DNA of 64,000 nt, from the NCBI GenBank assembly GCA_020746105.1, contig CM036621.1, positions 51,990,264 through 52,054,263 of the forward strand. Reading direction: 5' to 3'. The position numbers were made by a program, and so were the translations under genes. The notes beneath the pieces are model-generated. The model saw only the letters and a list, made by a program, of their open reading frames with translations. It was not told the DNA's origin and did not search any database. This stretch comes from Trogon surrucura (taxonomy: Eukaryota; Chordata; Aves; Trogoniformes; Trogonidae). Shown here in pieces: positions 12,957 to 26,100 of the stretch (within the stretch, counting starts at the first letter, position 1; every line of letters begins with the position of its first letter).

Positions 12957-13134
12957 TGATCAGGCACTGGAATGCACTACCTGGGAAAGTGGTGGAGTCA
13001 CGGTCCCTGGTGGTGTTTAAGTAGAGGCTGCACGTGGCACTTAGTGCCATGGTCTAGCCCATGTTGTGGTGTTGAGTCATAGGCTGGACTTGATGATCTC
13101 AGACATCTTTTCCAGCCTCTACAATTCTATGATT
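12957..13134 (+). mobile_element. CR1 LINE 3' fragment
   Basis: This is a 5'-truncated CR1 tail. It contains the conserved stretches AGGCACTGGAATGCACTACC, GTGGTGGAGTCACGGTCCCTGG and GGCTGGACTTGATGATCTCA, and ends with an ATTCTATGATT octamer. It lies about 35 bases downstream of the ALV-like LTR. It belongs to the CR1 subfamily with the "gcacttagtgccatggtcta"-type 3' UTR, like the copy at 22749. It keeps only the last part of the reverse-transcriptase ORF and the 3' UTR, so it is not mobile. Confidence 0.88.
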
Positions 13135-15029
13135 CCTCTAATATTATCCTTACTCTGGCTGCTTGGCTCTCCCCTGCCCCCTCCTCCTTGCTTTTCTTTC
13201 TAGCAATGTTCATTAGATTTCTAGCTATAGGGTAGCAGTATATAGATTTCAGTTTTAGTCCACCTGCTTGTTTGTTTGTTTGTTTGTTTGTTTTCCTGCA
13301 GATGCACTCAGGAAGTACATATTAATAGTGTTGGTCTGAGCCATGGTGTTTGCAGACTCTCGTCCTTATATTTATAGTTAGACCTCAGGACAAAGGAGCC
13401 ATGGGGGAGTGAATTACTGCCCAGGGCATCTTCTCGGCAGGGGGGGTTTACAGCTACTTTAAGTCTTTTGGCAGGAGAGCTGTTGAAAAGGATAAGTAAG
13501 GAACAAACAGTTATTGCAGCAGTACATTTTCAGGCGAGGTGGCTGACTAGATCTCTCCTGAGTCCAGGTGATGTAGCGGTGCTGCCAGCTGACTGCCAGT
13601 TTTGGAAGACCTGTGTGCTCTGAACAGAAATATAACTGTAACCTGAACCTGAAGAGTTGAGTGGAACTAGGTAGCAGTGATTTAAGTGGGGGACACACTT
13701 GTGTCATCCTTTGAACACAAAAGAGAACAGCAAAGCTGAAGCTATTGGGGCCAATTTGGTAGGACAAGTGCAGGAGACAGGAAAGTGCAGTGCAATCACA
13801 CAAGGGATGGTTTATCTATTTCAGGGTAAAAATGGAATAATCTGACAATAAGATAGAAGAATGGATATTGTATCAGAGTGATGTATTCCTTCTATTTGGA
13901 TGAATCGTATGTGGCTTAGATCCAACAAAACCACTCGGATCCTTTGCAGCTCTTTCCATCGGACACCATTAAGATACCCCTGACAAAGTACCAAAACACC
14001 CTTAAAATATGTGATGTGTCACCTGTTTTGGAGGAAGCTGAGAGGGTGGCAAAACTTTTCAAGTACTTGACAGCGTTAAGCCCATCTCCCAAATTTTCTA
14101 AGAAATATTACAAGGATGGGACTTTCAATGCACCTCATGGTATCTTCTGCTTCAGATTGTGCCATAAAGGCCTCCATCTGTCCCCCTCTATTCCCTACCA
14201 GAGCTGAAACACAGAAGTACTTGTATGTGTGTTAGTGCATGAAAATTCAATGTGTGCATTTAACAAAAAAAAACTTCTTATAACAGCCTTTTAAGACTAC
14301 AAAATGAAGAAAAATTCTTTTATATTTTCCTTTTCCACAGCTGAAACTTTAGTATAAAATTATTTTTTAATGTATGAGCTAAAAATCTGACAAGCTTACA
14401 CAGTTATCTAAATGAATTCAAATATTTACCTGTTTAATGACGTGTGGCTTTTCTTCTTTAAAAAATAACTTCTATGTATAATAACTATTTTTAATTTTAT
14501 TTTATAAAAACCAAAATGCAGAATTACTTCTGGACTGCATTTCTTGCATTTAGGAAAGTAAAAAATTTTATACTTGAAAATTTGCTAATACTTTGCATAT
14601 TTTTGATTCAGTTAATTATTTACTGATTATGTATAATGCATAAAAATAATGTAAGCAAAAATAGTAAAGGAAAATGTGATTGGAACAGAGTGTAAGATGG
14701 TAGTTGATATAAAAAGTAAATAATTGGAGATTATGAAATCTATTTTTTAATTTAAAAGTGACTTTATTTTGTCATTTCTGGAAGGTTGAATCATTCAATG
14801 ATCCTTTTACATTTAAAACAGAAGCTCATAGTTGTATTATGAGATACAGGAAGGTTTTATAAGGCCAGCTGATAGGAGAATTATGTGCTGCTTTTATTCT
14901 TAGGAAAGTTTATTTTTCATTTGGGTAAAATGACTTTTTTGCCCCTCAATTTTTTAAGCCACAATATGGTTTATTTGGGGTTTTTTTTTTGACAGATACA
15001 AACTGAAATTAATTTTGTTTATGTATTGC
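13135..15029. other. Intergenic DNA, no gene seen
   Basis: Apart from a TTTG microsatellite at 13268-13294 there is nothing I recognise. The longest frames (about 114 codons minus at 13459-13803 and 87 codons plus at 13944-14207) have no domain or family likeness. From 14260 to 15000 the DNA becomes very AT-rich. Confidence 0.6.
13268..13294 (+). repeat. (TTTG)n microsatellite
   Basis: TTG followed by five perfect TTTG units and a TTTT end. A simple tandem repeat likely to vary in length between individuals. Confidence 0.9.
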
Positions 15030-15417
15030 GGGAGCTGGGATTGTTCAGTCTTGAAAAGAGAAGACTTCGAGGGTACCTAATAGCTGCCTTCCAATACCTG
15101 AAGGGATCCTACAGGAAGGCTGGGGAGAGACTTTTTACAAGAGCGTCGACTGATAGGACAAGGGGAAATGGGTTTAAGTTGAAGGAGAATAGATTTCGAT
15201 TAGATCTTAGGAAGAAATTCTTCAGTACGAGGGTGGCAAGACTTTGGAATAAATTGCCCAGAGACGTTGTCGCTGCCCCCTCCCTGGAGGTGTTCAAGGC
15301 CAAGCTGGACAGAGCCCTGAGTAGCCTGATCTAGTAGTCCCTGCCCATGACAGGGAGGTTGGATTAGATGACCTCTAAGGTCCCTTCCAGCCTAGGCCAT
15401 TTTATGATTCTATGATT
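15030..15417 (+). mobile_element. CR1 LINE 3' fragment with frame still open
   Basis: A 5'-truncated CR1 copy of about 390 bases. Its frame encodes the conserved C-terminus of the CR1 ORF2 reverse-transcriptase protein, with the motifs [32 protein letters not shown] and [10 protein letters not shown], and stops at a TAG near 15332. There is no in-frame stop or frameshift over about 100 codons, so it is among the less damaged copies here. It ends with TTATGATTCTATGATT, the CR1 terminal octamer repeated. It is far too short to code for an active enzyme and has no promoter. Confidence 0.93.
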
Positions 15418-18400
15418 GCATTTTATTGTGATACATTTTTATCAGATAACTCCTTAAAAGTTGGACTAGAAGGTAGTCTTGCCTTTTGCAAGCTAACAGA
15501 TATTTTTAAAAGTTTCATATACCATTATTCCTGCAAAGCCAAATGTAAGTCTGATAATCCTCACTTATCTACACTAGAGTGATTTGCACAAGAACACCAG
15601 TTGATCTTTCATCTCTGCATTTTCTCATAGCAGCTTAAAAAGGAAGTCAATGCAAATATGACAGCAACATTAAAATGCTGTAGAAATCTCTTGTGCTTGC
15701 TTAGTGAGATCTGAAGATTTAATATGTCTAGGCATATCATTTCCCTCCCCCTCCTTGTTGAGGTAACGCAACATAAACTGGCACAGAGTCTGATTTTTGT
15801 CTTTGTATATATCTGTCACTTGTAGCAGTGTTTTTTAGTTTGGGTTTGTTTTGCGTTTTTTGTTTGTTAGGGGTTTTTTTGTGGTATTGCTTTAGTTACA
15901 AATCTAATCTAAGGAAACTGAACTATTAATAATGAATATTAGTGTGTTTTTTTTCTTGTCAGAATGATTCCACCCAGTTTATTCAGATGATTGTTTCCAC
16001 CATGAATAGCAATTTAATTTTGTTTTATTGTGGCAAATGTCTAAGACTATACTTGAGGTCGCATTTGTCAACAGTGCTGTGTGTACATAATTTCAGTAAG
16101 AAATATTCTATTAGAGAAGTATTTTTATATTAATTTAGTTATATAAGCCCAACCTCTTTCCTTTTTGAGCCAAATTCCTCACGAAGCAGATAGGAAATAT
16201 TCCTTCTCTCAGGTGTTCATCCTCCACTGGCATGTCTGAAAGCCTCCAAGAAATGCTGTAGATGATGAGACTAATCTGCCTGGTCTTCTTTCTCCTTCCT
16301 AGCCGATGGGACTTGCTCAAGGTGTCGCCGTATAGTGTTAGTGCCTGTGGGAAACTGGAGTGACTTCTAGGTCTTGGGGAGTTAGACCCAAGCAGGGAGT
16401 TGGTGGTCTCTTCTTGTGATGGTCTAGTTCTCTGCTGATATTTCTTTTCCCTGGAGCAGGTCCCATGTCCTATGTCCAGCTGCCTTCAGGGCACTGTCAC
16501 TTCTTTTCATGGTGCTCATCCTATCAGTTGCAATGTTTTGCTATACCATAGCTACACTTAGAAACCAGAGCCGTGCAAAGAGAAATCAGTTGTTGGGCAC
16601 GTTGAAGCTATCTCCTAGTGAATACTGAATAGTAGATCAAACTTTGGCTGGCATAGATACATGGACTGCCAAGTTAACTGTGGATCTTCTTTGGATGTGT
16701 GACCTTATTCCTAGAAGCGAGAAAATGCAGCAGCAGTAACTACTGTAGGACCAAGGCAGGTGGTTTCCTTAGCGGAGCTCACTATCCAAAAGGCTGCACA
16801 CTTATGCATAAGCATAAAATAAGCAGTGATTGGGACAAAAATCAAGGAAGAAAATGATTTACGCATGTAAGGAGAGGTGCCCTTGCAAACTGTACAGCTG
16901 ATCCATTTCTTGAAATCTGTCTTCTCACGAAGCCTGCTTTTCTTGACTTTTCCTTGAGTTTAGCCAGCTGTTTTTCGTTTTGGCACTGATTTTGGCTGAA
17001 TGTTCAAATGCCTAGTAACTTTGCCATTTCAAATATTCGTCGATATATCACGTTTCACTTCACGCTGTGAAAGAAAGCTTTCAGAATGGCTTCCTACAGG
17101 TGTTGTATAATTTAGCTCAAAAATGAAACTTGCTGAATGCCACAATCAGTTTTAAGTATATAGAAGAGTTGCTGATAAGAACGACCTTTTCAGAGAAGGA
17201 CTTTTCAGGGAGTTTCTCTTCACCCATGCAGCTTATTAGAGACCTCATTATCCCTTTAAAATTATTAATAAAGATTAAGACTATCTTATTGATGCAGTAC
17301 TAATAAGCCTTGATAAAGTTTGATAATGTTACTAACAACAAGATTGGTAAAAATGAGCACTTGATCATCAAAATAAAAGAATCTTTAAAAATGTGTACTT
17401 GGGCACCAACACAACCAAGTTTCTAAAGTTGTCCTGAAGTCCATCTTCTCAGGATTTGGCAACTCAGGTAAATAAAACTGTAATTTATACTGTAAGAAAT
17501 TCTCTGATAATGGTGTTAACATTTGTCTGTAGACTGTATGTTAAAGGAGGTTTATGATACTCAGCAGCAGAAATTGACTGAGAGTTAAAGACATGACTTC
17601 TCTGTTTTGATTCTTAAAACGTGACTTTCAATGGGGATAAATGGTCCTTTCAAACACAGTTTCTAAAGTGTGATATAGCCATTTTATTATTATATTTTAA
17701 AATGTTTAACTGGATATGACTTGAAAATGGGCCTTCATTAAAAGATATTCAAGAGTGTGAATATTCATCCAAAACCTGACATAATTGCTTCTATTATTTT
17801 GGTTTGGAAAGGAAGGATGTCACTCACCTATTTAATTGCCAGCATATAGTTCTTATCCCTCATAAATATTTGTCGTACGTTGCAGTTTTGTGTTTTACTA
17901 CTTAGAAAGTAGACTTACAATTACTTTAGAGCTGTGCAACAATCCTCATTTTAAAAGCATCCACTTTTAACTCATTTTTGTCTAAAGCTTGCTACTGTGT
18001 GCTCCACTTAGAGAATAAACCAGAAATTAATCTGAAAGAGAAGATATTCATCGTGAACATGTCAGCTTCCATAGTATCTTATTGGACTTTAAAGAGGTAT
18101 TTTGAGCTACATTATAAAACAAAAAATACCCTTCTTCTGAAAGAGAACAAGGAAAAAGTGTTTTTCAATAGTGCTGTGTTGTCATGAAATATGTGCTTAC
18201 TCTCAGACCAATCCACTTATCTTTAATAACACCCATGTTTTTATAATATGCTGCCTTCATGAAATTTCTCTGCAGTCAATGAAGCTCCGTGGAGGTGAAA
18301 AGGTCTGTGCTGATGGACGGGGTTGTGAGGCCAGAGCCACTCTTCTCAAATTTATCTGCCAGATTCTCAGTGAATCCGCATGGTGTGCTGAACGGGGCAC

Positions 18401-20110
18401 CTGGACAGTCCCCTGCTCCCTTTTCTGCTCTGTTGAAATGTGGGTAGAGTGCTCATCTCATGGAGATCCAAGTTGTGTTTCCATCTGAATGGATCACTTT
18501 CCTGCCTGGTTGACAGGTTTTCCGGGGGATAGAACAAGGGAAAGAAATGTCAATGGTGGTATCACTTGTAGATGCTTTGAGGTCTGTGGATGAAAATCAG
18601 TACTGGGGTAGGTGTTGAGACATCCTTCTTGCGTGTACAGATGCTGTAACATCCCACATGGGGAAATACACATTTTGGCATTCGCTGGCATACATGGGAA
18701 ATGAATACCCTTAACCAGAAAACGGAAGATACTCTTTTTAATCTGGGATAGTAACCGATGTGGAGACAGATGTGACAGGGAGCATTTGCACGAACACAGC
18801 CATATGGTGGCTTTAGGGAATGAACAACTTTACCTCTCCCAAGCTGAAATACAGCCATCTGATTGTGTAGCGAAAGCATGTAGCATCAGTGGAGGGAAAT
18901 GAGCTTGCTTTTAAAGGTATGTTAGATTAAAGGTGGTGTGAAACTGGTAAACTGACCCTTGAGTCAGGGAAAGGGAAAAGGAAAGCAGAAGCATTGGTTT
19001 CCTTGGCAGTGGGAAGGAAGTTACCGTGACTATAGGTATAATTCTTAGTGTTTAAAGTTTTCCTTTCTGCCCTTATATTTTTCCTTGGTTTTATTTTTAT
19101 GCCTTTTGAGTTAGGGCTGAATATTAGCAAATTTTAACACCTGGAGTCAAGTGCTTTTGGTAGAATCAGATCTCAAGGTGGGGGAGCAGTAGCCTTGGCT
19201 GAGGATACCATCAAAGCAACTGGCTACACATTCAATATTTGTTAGGCTGTTTTAATAATGTCTTATCTTCATCTGTCAATATAAGGGATGTCTAAATGTC
19301 CTCTCTGGCTTCATTCCCCTGGATCACCTTGTTTTATAGATGACTGGTGACAAACAGTTGAGGCATGGAGAGAGATGTCTCTCTTGTAGCTGTTCTCTTG
19401 TACTGGCAGGTGCACCACAGTGTGCAGCGGTAGAAGTGCCAGCAATTCTGGGAGGAGTTCTTCACTTACTCACTCCAGTACATATACAAATTTCATTTGC
19501 CAGAGTCATTCTGAGTTATTAATTGAATAATTAATCTGTATTTTTCTCTTTCATTTGCAACCAGAGCTCTATACAACGAAGAATGGTGTTGTTATCCCAT
19601 GGTTCAGGCCTGAGCAGGCTATTTGTTATTGCTGATGTAGATTAGTACCTTCAGCCAAAACGAAACCTCAATCTCTCTATAAAATCTACAAAAGGTAGTA
19701 AAATTTCCATATGCAATATAGGAGTTACACTGCGTTTAAGGCCAGTGAAGAAGAGGAGTTGTTGAGAAGTAAGAAGAATGTAGTGTTTCTTATATTTTTT
19801 AAAAATGTTTTTTGTCTTTAATATTGGCAATTGTATGATTAACGTGAATGCAGTCCTACAATTCATTTGCAAACTGTAGTGGTAACATTGGCTAGTTATA
19901 GTCTGTAGAGGGTGGTTTAATCAGCTCTGAAGATAGATTAGATTCTTTGGGATACACACACATGTGCCTACCAGAATTAGAGACACTCTTGAATGTTTTC
20001 ATCTGAGTTTCGGGCAATGAATCCTATACTGCCGGTGACTGTTTTTGCTCAAAATTGTCAGAACCCTGTGGGAGCATTAATGAGGCAGTGATGCGTTTGT
20101 GCTCCTGATG
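15418..20110. other. Intergenic DNA, no gene seen
   Basis: Only short frames occur, the longest about 105 codons (18171-18488 plus; 18562-18879 minus), without recognisable domains. The stretch 16140-16740 and the stretch 18280-18900 are less AT-rich than their surroundings and may be old unclassified repeats or conserved non-coding DNA. I cannot identify either. Confidence 0.55.
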
Positions 20111-20317
20111 ATCATAGAATCATAGAGTAGTTTGGGTTGGAAGGGACCTTAAAGATCATGTCATTTCAACCCCCTGCCATGGGCAAGGACACCTCCCACT
20201 GGATCAGGTTGCTCAAAGCCCTGTCCAACCTGGCCTTGAACGTTTCTGGGAATGGGGCTTCCACAACTTCTCTGGGCAACATGTTCCAGTGTCTCACGAC
20301 CCTCATAGTGAAGATGT
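20111..20317 (-). mobile_element. CR1 LINE 3' fragment, minus strand
   Basis: On the minus strand this reads as the end of CR1 ORF2 (RHWNMLPREVVEAPFPETF, then KARLDRALSNLIQW) followed by the 3' UTR. On the plus strand it starts with ATCATAGAATCATAG, the reverse of the terminal octamer repeat, then GTTTGGGTTGGAAGGGACCT. The 5' truncation lies near 20317. A longer minus-strand frame (20166-20726) runs through it into unrelated DNA by chance. Confidence 0.92.
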
Positions 20318-22748
20318 CCAACTGGCTGATGGGGGTAAGCTTCCAAGGGCCGGCACAAGTATGGGGCTTGTATGGCATGAAGGTAGACTGGGAAGAATAG
20401 CTGGTAAATCTGAAAAGATTCTCTGGCATTCCCATCTCAAGGAGTCCACCTGCTCTCTGTGACTGTAGTGTAGCACGTGGAGATCTGTGTAATGTTTGTT
20501 GGGTGCTCAGGTGTGGTACTGGCCAGCAGTGCTTTTTCACATTTGAACGAAGCTGGAGGAAAACTCCCTTCCTTCCAGTGTAGAGACTGTTGTAATTACT
20601 GGGTGCTTGTGTTGGCATTAAACCCTTCTGTTGTGGTATGGGGTATGAATCACAGCATTTGCACAGAAGGCATGTGGTTTGAGAATGAATTCCAGTGCTG
20701 TTAAATCTTGATTTTAAGAAAGGCATCCATCTATCTTAAGTAACAGCCAAAGTGTGGACGATGACTGACTCTTCTGTACCAGCATTTGAGAAGTAAAAAG
20801 GTTCTTGGTGTTCCCTTTTGCAGAAACAGATGCTCCAGCAGTTTCTCTTCTCTCACTGCTTAATGTGCTCAATCCCCATCCCTCTCTTCTCTGACCTTCC
20901 TTGTGAGCCTGGGGCTCTGGAGACCCCCATGTGGCTGCGTGGCAGAAAGTTCTTTTTCTCTCTTACCCACATGGTTAGAATCTAAAATCAATCCAATATT
21001 AGAGAAGTGGTGTTAAATAAACTCAGACAAATTGAACAATAGTGGGTTTATCCATGTGTCTGCTCTTTGGTTTTTTTCTTCCTTTACACTAACAGATGCA
21101 GTGAGCAACTGAAGAATCTACCATTTGTAATTTAGCTTTGAGATTTCAACTGTGAAAGATCTGATGGAAATGTTACAAGGCAATTGAAAAAAGATTCAGT
21201 TCCCTTAAAGTTCTTATTAATGACAGCTGCATCTTTAATGTGTCTGTCTTTCAACTGCTGCTTAATATCATATAAATCAAGTAGCATTATGACAGTGTGG
21301 TAATATCATGGGAGGGACTATGGGCCCAAGTTGTTAGCATATGCTATTAGAAACAGACTAATCTGATTAAATTTTAATATAAAATAAATTGCATTTGCAA
21401 TTTGTTAAGATTCTGTTCCTGGACTGATACCGTTCATCTGTAGCAACCTTCAGAACTGATCTTCATGCACATCTTTATTTAACCAACAATATGGCCAAGT
21501 AGGATAAAAGAAGCATTAAGGGAAAACTATCTGTGATTGTAACTGTGTATCTCTGAATGTTATTTTCAGAGATCTATTTATTTGGTCTTTTTCTACGTAG
21601 ATCTCATGTCCTTCATCTTGTGAATACAGTTTTCACAATACATCTGATCTTTGAATCATCAGTGCCAATAACAAAGCATCACCTTGAGCTAGGAAAATGC
21701 AAATCATGTTGAAGAGCATCAACTGATCCTGATCTCTCCATGCTTCAGTATACATTGTCCCACATTAATGGTTTTATAGAGAAGATGCTTTATAGAAACA
21801 GTTTTTCCATGCTTTTCCACAAAACCCACTGAAACTCCCAAACTGTGGCAATGATAATCTCACTGAAAAGAACTTCCCAAGTGATTTTCATCTTAATACT
21901 TGTAACCTGGAAATAACAGTGAGTTATTTCTTACCTGTGATCCTTTTGACTGAGATTCCTGCCATCCATACAAATTCCAAGGTTAACAGAAGCTTGGGGA
22001 AATACAAGTTTTAAGATAGACAAAATCCAGACATAGCGTGTGGGTAAAGCCCAAATACAGACAGACCTTTCAAGCTAAAACTTTTCTATGATTCTTATCC
22101 ATTATGGGATTTTCCAAGTAATTCTGACTATTCGAATAACATACCTTTGACTTTTAGCTATATATTGTACAGAGGAAACATTAGTAGAAATGGCTGGATT
22201 CAAAGAGTACCAGTCATAGTTAAATATCATTATAAATATTTGAACTCTGTTTCAGTACCAGTGAATTAGTTTAGCCAGTAAAGATGAAACCTCTCAGTAC
22301 ATGCTTTTTTGAAAACCACAGTCTTTCTGAAGGTTTGTATCAGATAATAACCTTTTTTTGTTATGGTCTTAGTGTTTTTTCCAGATGCACGTTTTGTCAG
22401 CTCCATCACACCCTGTTTGTTTTAACTTATCATGTCTCAGGTTAAATCTACCACATCAGCAGCAGAGATCAAAAAACTTAGTGCCTGAAGCCAGTTATGA
22501 ATGCCACTGTAGCAAAACTGTCACCACTGCTTATTCAGGCTGGGTGAGGGAAAGCCTATTTGAGATGTGCAGCCCAGATAGTCTAATTTTTTTTTTTATT
22601 TTGGTTAAGTTCTGGTAATTTATTATTATTTTTTCAGCTTAAAAACATTTTTTCCATAATAAAAATAAACAGTAAGCAATATCTCATATCTGAGTAAAAA
22701 AAAATGAGTATTTTAATTTCACTAAAAAAAAGTATCTGTCAAGTATCT
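20318..22748. other. Intergenic DNA, no gene seen
   Basis: No frame above about 77 codons apart from the chance extension of the CR1 frame. Nothing recognisable. The part 21100-21480 has a moderately complex, repeat-poor character and could hold conserved non-coding DNA, but this needs cross-species alignment. Confidence 0.55.
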
Positions 22749-23108
22749 ATCAGCCTGGAGAAGAGGAGGCTGAGGGGAGACCTTATTGCTCTCTACAACT
22801 ACCTGAAAGGCAGCTGTAGTGAGACAGGTGTTGGCCTCTTCTCCCTAGTGAATAGCGACAGGACAAGAGGGAACGGGTTCAAGTTGCACCAGGGGAAGTT
22901 TAGATTGGATATTAGGTAAAACTTCTTCACCAAAACGCTGGTGAAGCATTGGAATGGATTGCCAAGGGAGGTGGTGGAATCACCATCCTTGGACGTGTTT
23001 AAAAAACAGCTGGATGTGGCACTTCAGGAGACGGTTTAGTGTTACGGTGGTGTAGGGCTGTAGGTTGGACTTGATGATCCTAAGGTCCTTTCCAGTGTTG
23101 ATGTTCCT
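22749..23108 (+). mobile_element. CR1 LINE 3' fragment
   Basis: A 360-base CR1 copy starting within CAGCCTGGAGAAGAGGAGGC and running through the ORF2 C-terminus into the 3' UTR with GATGTGGCACTTCAGGAGAC and GGTTGGACTTGATGATCCTA. The reading frame is broken by an in-frame TAA at 22917-22919, where most copies read a lysine or arginine codon. The terminal octamer has decayed to GATGTTCCTAAG. It is the same 3' UTR subfamily as the stub at 12957. Confidence 0.92.
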
Positions 23109-26100
23109 AAGTGCAACAGTTGAATATCAATGTGCAAATGTCACATTTTTCATGAACTTCAGGTGACAACGTATGCTCACGACAAGCACATAGATGCTTT
23201 TCTTATCTGTCTACATAGAAATTTCAAATCTGCAGTGTTCTTCAAGTCTTTTACTGAGATTATATAAACAATGGTAAATGTATAATAGAGACTAAATCTA
23301 CCTTCTTGATGTGACTGGGAAAAAAAAATCACTGTTTGTTTTATATACAACTGGATCTGTATCTGAGTCAAAAATAGTTTATGCCTGTAAAATGTCATGT
23401 GAATATACATTCATTCTGTTATGTAAATGCATTTCATTTGGGGTGGTGGAGGACAGCAGCACTGCAAGCACCAGCAACTACATCTATTTTACTTTGCTCA
23501 AATTGGAAAATAAGAAAACTCTCAAACTGAACAATTTGGAGAAACCTCAGTATTGTCTTCAAGTACAGTTTTGGTTGAAGGTTCATACCTTCTGTTTCTC
23601 TTCTGCTTTTATTTTTTTTTTTTGATAGAAATGACCTTCTAGAATGAAAGTTGTCTAGCATTAGAAAAAAAAAAATGCCCTTCTTTAGTACCAGAAACAC
23701 TTGGGTTTGCCTGGTGCTTAACATTTTATTTAAAAAAATAAAAAATTCCCCAAACAGCAACAAACCATTATACTTCAGGTTTACTCACAGTTTACAGAAC
23801 AGTCTGACTTGATAACTTGGTATCTGACTTTCTTCCAAAAACTGGGGATCAATATTTTGAGTACAGCTATAAATATTTGCCAGTGCAGCACTTTTAACAT
23901 ACCAACATCTGCTTTTGCCAGTTTACCTTTTATGTTTCAGTTTAATCAGCTTGTGCAAGATAAAATCTCAACTGACAACGCAAAATTATTTTGTGCTATT
24001 AACACCCGGTGACACCCAGTCATAATATAAACACTCAGTCCTTGGTGCCGTGCTTATCAAAGTTCTCCTTGCTAGCATGGAAAGCTGCATCCTTTTCTTT
24101 GAGAAATTGAAAGCTGTTCTTGACACACTAAAGCAATCACATGAAGAACTACATAGAAATGTTCCAGATCACTCTCCTGTCCCTCTTCCCACCTTAATAT
24201 AAGTGTTGGTTTCTACATATCCGAACTATCTAGGGTTTTGATCATTTGTTTATAAACTCACTATTGAATCTGTAATTTTATGCCTAGATTCTGTGGCTTA
24301 TCATGCTCCGTATTTTTTTCATCCATAAATTGTAATAATATCCTTTCCTTTGTCCTGTATTTCCATTATTTCACCTGCTTTTTTTTTTCCTGAGTTCATC
24401 ATCTTCATCCTATTGAAATGTGAAGCAAATTACTTGTCTTACTTTCACTACATGATTTATCCTATGCCTAATAGACAGAAAAAGTTTCTTCTTTCTTTGA
24501 TGTCTGAGAGAATTATTCAGCTGAAGAGCATTTTTTTCTCCCCCTTGTATTTATATCGTTACGCCATCCAGCTTAGTGTGACTCTGCATTTGTCTGTTAT
24601 CCCTGCAAGGCATGACTTATTTGACTAGCATTTCAGTTCTGGTGACTAATGGTTTCCATTGCTAGCTGTTTCTTATCTATCTCTTATTTCTTTCTTGATA
24701 GTTCTTCATTCACTTCTGTCTCAAATGTCTTCCCATACTGTGATTTTCAGAAGCTGAGGGATGGGAACTCCAGGTAGGAGCTTCAAGTTTCTCTTTTGCA
24801 ATTTGAATTCCCAAATCTGGTTGCCTTTGTAAACTAAGATGACTAGTTAATGAACTACTTTCCCTTTAACATAACATCCTAAGTCTTAGGTATATTTTAT
24901 CTGTGCTCAGTAAGACTGCCAGACAGGTAAACTGTGTCGCTCTGCAATGATAGAGAATGCTGCCTCCTACCCCACTCCTCCCCCAGCTCTGCCAGCTCAA
25001 GTCTGGAAGCTCTATGTCTAGTTTTGGTTGTAGTGCGCCAAATCGAATCAGTTGGAGTTGATCTAATTAGCTCACACGAGATACTGCATGATGTGGTTAT
25101 ATTTTTTCCTAGTCCCAGACTGATAAGACCACATGTGGATTTTATTGGCCTGGAGTTCAGGGCACTCTCTGCACTGCTTTGCAATAAACAGAAATATTTA
25201 ATGATGAAGTGCAGCTATTTAGATTGCCGTCAGTATTTCATTTTTATTGTCTGTCTGTCTAGCAAAGACATGCATTACTTCTGTTAGTGGAAACGGTCAG
25301 TAACTTTGTCCGAGGGATCAGTGCAGATCCATTGGCTGCAGCCTGGAGCTGTAGCAGAAAACCAGCTTTGACAAGGAGACGTGAATGCTTGAACAAGAAC
25401 AAGAGATCTGTGGGGAAGGATCTGTAAAATATTGATTTTAATTAGTCCTACTGATTTCTTAAACAAACTTGCAAACTTTTTAATGAAAAAGTGCATGACT
25501 TCTCAGGCTACTCTTGATACAATCTGAGTGAGACCAGGCTGCTCTGACCATTCCAAGCCTATAATTTATTTGAAGGCTGCAGGACACATGAACAAAGGAT
25601 TTAAAAGCAAGCAAGGTGTGGAGTACTACAGAAAAAGACAAGTCTGGAGATGAGTTTGTAAAATCAAAAAACCTAAAGATGTTTTCACAAGTCAATTAAT
25701 TATGTTATGGAGTGTGTTTTCAAGAAATGCTATTATTGTATAGGGTGATGCTGTCGTTATTGAAAACCAGAGTAATGAAATTAAGCAACCACTGATGCAC
25801 TGAAACCAAACAATCAAGCTAGGCTGAACTAAAAATCAGAATAAATAGCCCACATAGTTTTTAAGTATGGTGTATTCGAAAGGCTTTTCTCTGTGGATGA
25901 TGATTATGATGAACAGAGGTAGGTAATCACTAGAGAACTGAGGAAATAATGGTTTAGCTTTAAATTTACAGTTGAGCTCAGCTATTATAGAGAAACTGAT
26001 AACAACTCTTAACCTTTGCTGAAGCCATAAGTGTAACATGAAATCCTGATAGGGATAAAAGTGGGAATGTGTTGAAGCTGGTTGGCAGGTTTAGCTTTAC

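Noticed and set aside
20166..20726. 186-codon minus-strand open frame
   Set aside because: Its last 45 or so residues are the CR1 ORF2 C-terminus; the rest is unrelated flanking DNA joined by chance.
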